The position numbers and the translations under genes were made by a program. The notes below the pieces were generated by a model. It was not told the origin of the DNA. It ran no database searches and worked only from the letters and a program-made list of their open reading frames with translations. Positions 1 through 4,462 of a stretch of 9,492 nucleotides of DNA are shown one piece after another. The stretch spans positions 1 to 9,492 of the forward strand of contig JASHTU010000030.1 of the NCBI GenBank assembly GCA_030040395.1. Reading direction: 5' to 3'. The number at the start of each line of letters is the position of its first letter. Positions within the stretch are counted from its first letter, which is position 1. This DNA is from Acidobacteriaceae bacterium (GTDB lineage: Bacteria; Acidobacteriota; Terriglobia; Terriglobales; Acidobacteriaceae).

Positions 1-855
1 CTCGCGCCGGAGGTAGTCGATCACGTGCTGGATTCTCCCGGCCGGCCGCTCGACAAAGCCACGCGCGACTACTTCGAGCCCCGATTCGGTTACGACTTGA
101 GCCGGATTCGGATTCACAACGACGCTCAGGCCGCCGAATCGGCGCGCGCGGTGAACGCCTTGGCGTACACGGTGGGCGACCGCATCGCGTTTGCCGCCGG
201 GCGCTATTCGCCCGGCACTGCGGCAGGGGCCAGACTTCTTGCGCATGAGCTGTCCCACACCATCCAGCAATCGCACGCAGGCCGATCTTCAGTCATCCAG
301 CGACAGGTCACCGAAAGCACAGGGCCATCAGGAGTTCTTGGTAAGGCGAAATATCTTCTGAAGGACGTCGGTAACGTGTTCAGGCCGTCCCGATGGAAGA
401 ACGCGAAGAGTTGCCTTGAGAGCCTGTTCCCCTCCATGAGGTCGATCACCTTCGACCGCTGGATAGCCGCCGCCTGCGCAAGGAGCACGAGCAAGAATCT
501 GTATAGCCGCGAGTGGGATGCCTTCGGGCACTGCTGGATCGCCTGTGAGGGAACTCGTCAGTGCGGCGGTCCCCAGACGTTTACTCTGGGCCTCGGGCGC
601 GAAGTCTCGCGGGAATGGGAGAGCCGCACCGGAGGCACGCCCCATGACAGCCTCACTCAGGATCTCTCGAATCAGACGATCGGCCGCGCATCTTCCTTAA
701 AGGAAGGAACTTGCTTCTCCATCTGCGATGACCTTCATAAATCCGGCCTTCTCAACCTCACGGCGCCGAAAAGAACCTGCATCGACTGTAACAATCAGGC
801 CGTAGGGGAAAAGCCATGCGCCGATGCTGACGCGCCTGAAGGGGGTTCTTCATGA
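1..855 (+). CDS. DUF4157 (eCIS core) domain protein with Cys-rich C-terminal domain; 5' end cut by the window
   Basis: Partial gene: the frame is open from base 1, and residues upstream of the first in-window start (GTG at 25) already fit the family (LAPEVVDH before VLDSPGRPLD), so the true start lies outside. Numbering from GTG 25, residues 1-82 are a DUF4157 domain: SPGRPLD, FEPRFGYDLSRIRIH, AVNALAYTVGDRIAF, YSPGTAAG and LLAHELSHTIQQ. HELSH (74-78) is a zinc-metallopeptidase-type HExxH. DUF4157 is an established marker of proteins encoded in eCIS loci and occurs on candidate cargo toxins. A polar linker leads to a C-terminal region (about 125-276) with ten cysteines (130, 151, 170, 174, 180, 230, 234, 252, 255, 265) and a DAFGHCW...GRE...DLSNQTIGR pattern. 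This region resembles, by eye only, H..W / HE / D..NN..G domains such as DUF6973. Inference: cargo or processing factor of the CIS encoded next door. The domain call is firm; the C-terminal function is unknown. Confidence 0.88.
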   Translation, partial: LAPEVVDHVLDSPGRPLDKATRDYFEPRFGYDLSRIRIHNDAQAAESARAVNALAYTVGDRIAFAAGRYSPGTAAGARLLAHELSHTIQQSHAGRSSVIQRQVTESTGPSGVLGKAKYLLKDVGNVFRPSRWKNAKSCLESLFPSMRSITFDRWIAAACARSTSKNLYSREWDAFGHCWIACEGTRQCGGPQTFTLGLGREVSREWESRTGGTPHDSLTQDLSNQTIGRASSLKEGTCFSICDDLHKSGLLNLTAPKRTCIDCNNQAVGEKPCADADAPEGGSS

Positions 856-861
856 ACCCCC
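841..861 (+). promoter_or_regulatory. Perfect 8-bp stem-loop over the stop codon of the DUF4157 gene
   Basis: GGGGGTTC (841-848) pairs perfectly with GAACCCCC (854-861) around the 5-nt loop TTCAT. The stem contains the TGA stop (853-855 spans loop end and stem). No T-run follows, so this is not a canonical intrinsic terminator. It could attenuate or stabilise the upstream transcript, or hide the ATG at 852 and prevent re-initiation there. The structure is plain in the sequence; the function is inference. Confidence 0.4.
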
Positions 862-980
862 GCAGCTGTGGCGTCGATCGTCGCCGCCGCTTTGCGCCAC
901 GCCGGTGTTCAGGCCTGCGGCGCGCCCGGAGACCATGCCCCCCTGCGCACCCGTTGCGGCAGCTAGACCCCGTCAGCAGA

Positions 981-989
981 AGAGGAGAA
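981..989 (+). promoter_or_regulatory. Ribosome binding site of the tube adaptor gene
   Basis: AGAGGAGAA lies 3 nt (from its last base; about 5 nt from the AGGAG core) before ATG 993. It is the strongest Shine-Dalgarno sequence in this stretch and decides the start at 993 over the in-frame ATG at 852, which has none. Confidence 0.75.
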
Positions 990-992
990 TTC

Positions 993-1655
993 ATGAGCAC
1001 TTCACCCATTGCGCCGCGGCTGGTCAAAGGCGGCATCGTCACCATGGATGTGGACACCTCCGCGGTCGAGAGCGTGATCGCGTTCCAGTACAACCCGGAT
1101 ACGCTCACTCGCACGCTCCAGATTCAGGCCATGCCCGGTGGTCAGGACGGTGTGCGTGTGGACGCGCTGCGGCTGCGCGGGCCGGCGGTGGAAACCATCA
1201 AGCTGGAGGCCGAGCTGGACGCCACCGATCAGCTCGAATTCCCCAATCAGTACCCACTCGCCGTGCAATACGGATTGCAGCCGCAACTGGCGCAGCTAGA
1301 AATGCTCATCAACCCCACGGTGGAAACCCTCCTCGCGGATGACGCTATGGCCAACGCCGGCACGCTGGAGATCATTCCCCTGGAACAACCGCTCACGCTG
1401 TTTGTATGGAGCAAGAGCCGCGTGGCGCCCGTGCGCCTCACCGATTTCTCCATTACCGAAGAGTTCTTCGACACCTCGCTCAATCCCATCCGCGCCAAGG
1501 TGAGCCTCGGCCTGCGCGTGCTCTCGATTGACGATCTGGGCTTCGAGCATCCCGGCGGGCGGCTCTTCATGGCTTATCTCAGCAACAAGGAGCAGCTCGC
1601 GTCGCAAGCCACATCAGTGGCGCTCACCGTTCTCGGCCTCGGAGGCCTGCCATGA
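993..1655 (+). CDS. CIS tube-initiator/adaptor protein (CIS_tube family; N-terminal half of Afp7/Pvc7)
   Basis: A 220-residue protein. The motif FQYNPDTLTRTLQ (31-43) near the N-terminus, followed by a beta-rich region and a second conserved block (PLTLFVWSKSRVAPVRLTDFSITEEFF, about 133-159, then NPIRAKVSLGLRVL), is typical of the CIS tube / Afp7 N-terminal family. In related particles this protein forms a ring joining the inner tube to the central hub of the baseplate. There is no signal peptide or membrane segment, as expected for cytoplasmic assembly. Start: ATG 993 has a strong ribosome binding site, whereas the in-frame ATG at 852 would add 47 Arg/Pro/Cys-rich residues unlike the family. 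The gene ends in an ATGA overlap with the LysM gene. In Afp/PVC the same polypeptide also carries the LysM domain; here that domain is a separate gene. Family assignment is by recognition of motifs, not by a search. Confidence 0.82.
   Translation: MSTSPIAPRLVKGGIVTMDVDTSAVESVIAFQYNPDTLTRTLQIQAMPGGQDGVRVDALRLRGPAVETIKLEAELDATDQLEFPNQYPLAVQYGLQPQLAQLEMLINPTVETLLADDAMANAGTLEIIPLEQPLTLFVWSKSRVAPVRLTDFSITEEFFDTSLNPIRAKVSLGLRVLSIDDLGFEHPGGRLFMAYLSNKEQLASQATSVALTVLGLGGLP
1641..1645 (+). promoter_or_regulatory. Ribosome binding site of the LysM gene
   Basis: GGAGG sits 6 nt upstream of ATG 1652, inside the 3' end of the adaptor gene. It supports independent loading as well as ATGA coupling. Confidence 0.65.
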
Positions 1656-2023
1656 ACTATCCCCTGCAGACGCTCATGCAATTAGGCGTGGTGCCGTCGG
1701 TGAGCTTTCCCACGGACAGCCGCTATTACCAGTCCGCCACGCTCCAATACACGGCCCCGAACGGCCAGGTCATCGCCTATCTGGCGCGGCGTTTCGTGCC
1801 TCAGCCGGGCGCGCCCAACTACGCCACCGTCGCGCAGCACACCGTGGTGCGCGGCGACCGGCTTGACCTGATCGCGGCCAAATACCTGGGCGATCCGCTC
1901 ATGTTCTGGCTGCTTTGTGACGCCAATGGAGCCATTCGCCCCAACTCGTTGATCGCTACGCCGGGATCGGTCCTGGCTATCACCATGCCGCAAGGCGTGC
2001 CGGGAGTTCCCAGTGTTGCTTAG
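1652..2023 (+). CDS. LysM-domain baseplate protein (C-terminal half of Afp7/Pvc7; T4 gp53 / P2 gpX-like role)
   Basis: A 123-residue protein. Residues 1-58 form a family-typical leader (SRYYQSATLQYTAPNGQ, then YLARRFVPQP). Residues 63-112 are a LysM-type fold: HTVVRGDRLDLIAAKYLGDP, MFWLLCDANGAIRPNSL and a final LAITMP strand. LysM modules in tail proteins (T4 gp53, P2 gpX, the Afp7 C-terminus) clamp neighbouring baseplate parts rather than acting as wall hydrolases, and the RGDRLDLIA..Y.GDP pattern is the tail-protein version. It overlaps the upstream stop by ATGA, and its own stop lies inside the next gene (11-nt overlap, different frame), so it is tightly coupled on both sides. No catalytic domain or signal peptide is seen. 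A peptidoglycan-contact role is possible but less likely given the position between adaptor and hub. Confidence 0.85.
   Translation: MNYPLQTLMQLGVVPSVSFPTDSRYYQSATLQYTAPNGQVIAYLARRFVPQPGAPNYATVAQHTVVRGDRLDLIAAKYLGDPLMFWLLCDANGAIRPNSLIATPGSVLAITMPQGVPGVPSVA
2002..2006 (+). promoter_or_regulatory. Ribosome binding site supporting the GTG start of the hub gene
   Basis: GGGAG lies 6 nt before GTG 2013, within the end of the LysM gene. It favours GTG 2013 over TTG 2016 and over the in-frame ATG at 2043, which would remove the conserved LTLMIGP start of the protein. Confidence 0.5.
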
Positions 2024-3161
2024 CAGTGTGCAGCTCACGCTGATGATCGGACCGGTCATTCCGGTGACGCCGCCGCGCGCAGTGATGGATTCCCTCGCCG
2101 AGGTCGAGGTGAAAGTCGACGACGTGGGCCAGAGCGGCTTTCAGCTCATCTTCAGCATCGACAAACAGTCGCCCCTGCAAATTCTCTTTTTGCTCACCGG
2201 CGGTCTGCCCTTGCTGTTCATGCGCGTCATCCTCATCGCCACGGTGAATGGCCAGGCCAATGTCCTTATCGACGGGGTCATCACCAACAATCAGATTTCG
2301 CCTGGCGATAAAGGCTCCAACTCGACGCTGACCATTACCGGCAAAGATCTGACCGCGCTCATGGATCAGTCCGATTGGAGCGGCTTTCCGTTTCCCGCCT
2401 GCCCGCCCGAGGCGCGCGTCGCCTTAATCCTGGCCAAGTACGCTCTTTTCGGCGTCATTCCGCTGGTGATTCCCAGCGTGATGATCGACATATCGCTTCC
2501 CATCGAGCAAATTCCCAGCCAGCAGGGAACGGATCTGGCTTACATCCGCTACCTCGCCGCGCAGGTGGGATACGTCTTTTACATCGCGCCCGGCCCCGTG
2601 CCCGGAGTGAACAAGGCCTACTGGGGTCCGCAAATCAAAGTGGGCGTCCCGCAACCGGCTCTCAGCATCGACATGGACGCCTACACCAACGTGGAAAGCA
2701 TGCACTTCACCTTCGATCAGGAGAAGAACCGGATTCCGCTGGTCTACATCTACAATCAGGAAACGGGCGTCAGCATTCCCATTCCCATGCCGCCCATCAC
2801 GCCGCTCAATCCTCCGCTCGGCCTCATTCCTCCGTTGCCCACCAACCTGATTCCACCCGATCTCAAACCTTTCCGCGACGATCTCGCCAAGATGCCGATT
2901 CCGCAGGCCATCATGGTGGGCCTGGCGGCGGCCGCCGAATATGCCGAGGCCGTCACCTGCGAGGGCGCATTGGATGTAACGCGCTACGGCGGAATCTTGA
3001 GCGCACGCGGACTGGTGGGGGTGCGCGGGGCCGGCCCGGCCTTTGATGGCCTTTATTACGTCAAGAGCGTCACGCACAAAATTAAGCGCGGCGAATACAA
3101 ACAGAACTTCACATTGACCCGCAACGGTCTGGTTTCGACCGTGCCCACGGTGACCCCATGA
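2013..3161 (+). CDS. Baseplate hub protein, phage late control gene D / gp27-like (N-terminal part of Afp8/VgrG)
   Basis: A 382-residue protein of the phage late-control D / gp27 hub family. Visible blocks: LTLMIGPVIPV (8-18); a first beta domain with SGFQLIFSID (41-50) and VLIDGVITNNQISPGDKGSNSTLTITGKDLTALMDQ (84-119); a helix-rich AYIRYLAAQVGYVFYIAPGP (176-195); and the C-terminal GLYYVKSVTHKIKRGEYKQNFTLTRNGLVS (346-375), the signature of hub proteins that end just before the spike. A proline-rich segment, about 256-286, links the two halves. In T4 and T6SS the hub trimer sits at the base of the tube and carries the spike. Here hub and spike are separate genes joined by an ATGA overlap (3158-3161), as in phages, not fused as in VgrG/Afp8. 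Start GTG 2013 overlaps the LysM gene by 11 nt; ATG 2043 is the alternative. Apparent hydrophobic runs near 56-77 belong to beta strands, not a convincing membrane anchor. Confidence 0.85.
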   Translation: MLLSSVQLTLMIGPVIPVTPPRAVMDSLAEVEVKVDDVGQSGFQLIFSIDKQSPLQILFLLTGGLPLLFMRVILIATVNGQANVLIDGVITNNQISPGDKGSNSTLTITGKDLTALMDQSDWSGFPFPACPPEARVALILAKYALFGVIPLVIPSVMIDISLPIEQIPSQQGTDLAYIRYLAAQVGYVFYIAPGPVPGVNKAYWGPQIKVGVPQPALSIDMDAYTNVESMHFTFDQEKNRIPLVYIYNQETGVSIPIPMPPITPLNPPLGLIPPLPTNLIPPDLKPFRDDLAKMPIPQAIMVGLAAAAEYAEAVTCEGALDVTRYGGILSARGLVGVRGAGPAFDGLYYVKSVTHKIKRGEYKQNFTLTRNGLVSTVPTVTP

Positions 3162-3715
3162 GCCCGCAAGAATCCACACCCGGCGGAAACGCGCGGCGCT
3201 TCTACGGCAAGTACCGCGGCCTGGTGATCGAGAACATCGATCCCCTGCAAATCGGGCGGGTGCTGGTGCAGTGTCCTGACGTGCTGGGCGAAACGCCGTC
3301 GAGCTGGGCCATGCCTTGCGTGCCCTCCGCGGGTATTCAGTCGGGATGCTTTGTGGTGCCGCCCATCGGCTCACAGGTTTGGGTGGAGTTCGAGCAGGGA
3401 GATCCTGATTATCCCATCTGGACCGGCGGTTTCTGGGGCACGGTGGGCGATGTGCCCGTCTTCGCCACCGCGCCGCCGCCCATTCCGCCCGGGCAAAACA
3501 TCGTTCTGCAAACACCGGGACAAAACATGATCCTCATCAGCGACTCCGCGCCCACCCCGGCGACCGGCGGCATCGTGCTCAAGGGAGCCAGCGGAGCCAT
3601 GATCGTGGTCAACGAAACCGGCATTTACCTCAGCAACGGACAGGGCGCGACCATCACGCTGATCGGCCCCACGGTGGCCGTGAACGTAAGCGCCCTCACG
3701 GTTGTTGGGCCTTGA
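3158..3715 (+). CDS. Baseplate spike protein, gpV / gp5 OB-fold family (C-terminal part of Afp8/VgrG)
   Basis: A 185-residue protein. Residues 16-95 fit the gp5/gpV OB domain (Phage_base_V): YGKYRGLVIENIDPLQIGRV, VQCPDVLG, WAMPCVP, GCFVVPPIGSQVWVEFEQGD and PDYPIWTGGFWG. A proline linker (about 103-112) leads to a short beta-repeat tail (113-185) with PGQNIVLQT / PGQNMILIS, then GGIVLKGASGAMIVVNETGIYLSNGQGATITLIGP. This is the pattern of a trimeric beta-helix or prism that forms the membrane-piercing needle. No lysozyme domain is present, unlike T4 gp5. The ATG overlaps the hub stop (ATGA) with only a weak GGTGA upstream, so translation is probably coupled and keeps hub and spike near equal amounts. 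The PAAR-like tip gene follows directly, as expected for a blunt needle end needing a cap. Confidence 0.88.
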   Translation: MSPQESTPGGNARRFYGKYRGLVIENIDPLQIGRVLVQCPDVLGETPSSWAMPCVPSAGIQSGCFVVPPIGSQVWVEFEQGDPDYPIWTGGFWGTVGDVPVFATAPPPIPPGQNIVLQTPGQNMILISDSAPTPATGGIVLKGASGAMIVVNETGIYLSNGQGATITLIGPTVAVNVSALTVVGP

Positions 3716-3727
3716 AATGGAGTCTTG

Positions 3728-3733
3728 AAGGAG
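3728..3733 (+). promoter_or_regulatory. Ribosome binding site of the PAAR-like gene
   Basis: AAGGAG lies 8 nt before ATG 3742. It decides that start over the in-frame TTG at 3712, whose extra ten residues (KWSLEGEAK region) are not family-like. Confidence 0.7.
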
Positions 3734-3741
3734 AAGCGAAG

Positions 3742-4062
3742 ATGCCAGGACCGATCCTGCACATGGGCGCCACCGTACTTTGCGCGCACGGAGGCCAGGC
3801 TATTCCTACCGTTCCCAGTCCGGTGGTGTTTGTCTCCGGCATGCCCATCGCCACCATCGCCGCTCCCTACGCCATCGCGGGTTGCGCTTTTGTTCCTCCC
3901 GGCGGCAACGGCCCGTGCGTCACTGGCCAGTGGGTCATGGGCTCGCAGTTTGTCTTATCCCAGGGCCAGCCGGTGGCGATCATGACCGGCGTCTCGGTCT
4001 GCGCGCCCACCGGCACGCCCATGGTTCCGGTCCAGGCGCAAACTCTGGTGTTGGCCACATGA
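3742..4062 (+). CDS. PAAR-like spike-tip protein (DUF4280-like, four cysteines)
   Basis: A 106-residue protein. It starts PGPILHMGATVLCAHGGQ and continues with short Gly/Pro-bounded strand repeats: PVVFVSGMPIATIAAPYAIAGCAF, GPCVTGQWVMGSQFVLSQGQPVAIMTGVSVCAPTGTP. Repeated G-x-P turns are the hallmark of PAAR and PAAR-like caps that sharpen the spike. Cys 14, 48, 59 and 87 and His 7 and 16 are candidate metal ligands; classical PAAR caps bind one zinc. The protein ends right after the cap fold, so there is no C-terminal toxin. It follows the spike gene by 26 nt, has its own strong ribosome binding site, and precedes gp25. In Afp/PVC the equivalent is Afp10. PAAR-like function is well supported by position and pattern; assignment to DUF4280 rather than a related PAAR-like family is less certain. 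Confidence 0.8.
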   Translation: MPGPILHMGATVLCAHGGQAIPTVPSPVVFVSGMPIATIAAPYAIAGCAFVPPGGNGPCVTGQWVMGSQFVLSQGQPVAIMTGVSVCAPTGTPMVPVQAQTLVLAT

Positions 4063-4093
4063 GTCAAGCGCGGAGGGCGATGAGGAATCGGAA

Positions 4094-4462
4094 ATGAGCA
4101 CCGTCAACGTCAACTTTCCCTTTCAATTCGACGGGCGCGGACGAACCGCGGACCCGCAGCAGAATTACGTGCTGCAGTTGATAGAGCAGGTGCTGTTCAC
4201 CTCGCCTGGCGAGCGCGTGAACCTGCCCGATTTCGGCAGCGGACTGCTCCAGCTTCCCTTCGCCCCCAACAGCATTGAAATCGCCGCCGCCACGCAGTTC
4301 AGCGTGCAGGCCGCGCTGCAAAAGTGGTTGAGCAACTACATCAAGGTGCAGTCGGTGGTGGCGGCCGTGAATGAAGCCACGCTCACCGTGACCGTCACTT
4401 ACACTCCCTTGAACAGCGACGTTACCCAGGTGCAGACCTACGTGTACGGAGGTCCGCAATGA
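4094..4462 (+). CDS. Baseplate wedge protein, gp25 / GPW family (Afp9/TssE-like)
   Basis: A 122-residue protein of the GPW/gp25 family. It has an N-terminal NFPFQFDGRGRTAD, the helix NYVLQLIEQVLFTSPGERVNLPDFGSGLLQL (24-53) containing the family's conserved turn (GER..LPDFGSGL), a second helix with AAATQFSVQAALQKWL, and a strand TLTVTVTYTPL. In T4, T6SS and Afp this small protein is part of the inner baseplate wedge that contacts the sheath and nucleates its assembly; despite older names it is not a lysozyme. The start ATG 4094 has GAGGAA at 4082-4087 ahead of it, and 31 nt separate it from the PAAR-like gene, the largest gap inside the structural block. The stop overlaps the next ATG as ATGA. 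Length is typical. Confidence 0.9.
   Translation: MSTVNVNFPFQFDGRGRTADPQQNYVLQLIEQVLFTSPGERVNLPDFGSGLLQLPFAPNSIEIAAATQFSVQAALQKWLSNYIKVQSVVAAVNEATLTVTVTYTPLNSDVTQVQTYVYGGPQ
4448..4453 (+). promoter_or_regulatory. Ribosome binding site of the first baseplate J gene
   Basis: GGAGGT, a near-perfect anti-16S match, lies 5 nt before ATG 4459 within the last codons of gp25. It fixes the start and would give strong translation of the long wedge gene. Confidence 0.75.

Noticed and set aside
841..861. Stem-loop as an intrinsic terminator
   Set aside because: No T-run follows the stem; kept only as a possible regulatory structure.
852..992. N-terminal extension of the tube adaptor starting at ATG 852 in an ATGA overlap
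   Set aside because: It has no ribosome binding site, is covered by a stem-loop, and gives an Arg/Pro/Cys-rich peptide unlike the family; ATG 993 has a strong site.
824..1342. 172-codon plus-strand frame across the start of the tube adaptor
   Set aside because: Low-complexity Arg/Ala/His composition, overlaps the adaptor in another frame, no recognisable domain.
2424..3515. 363-codon open frame on the minus strand
   Set aside because: It is antisense to the recognisable hub and spike genes, has an Arg/Ala/Gly-rich composition typical of GC-rich shadow frames, and shows no family motif.
4094..4462. Lysozyme activity for the gp25-family protein
   Set aside because: The family's old 'lysozyme' label is historical; in structures it is a baseplate wedge component and no catalytic motif is visible here.
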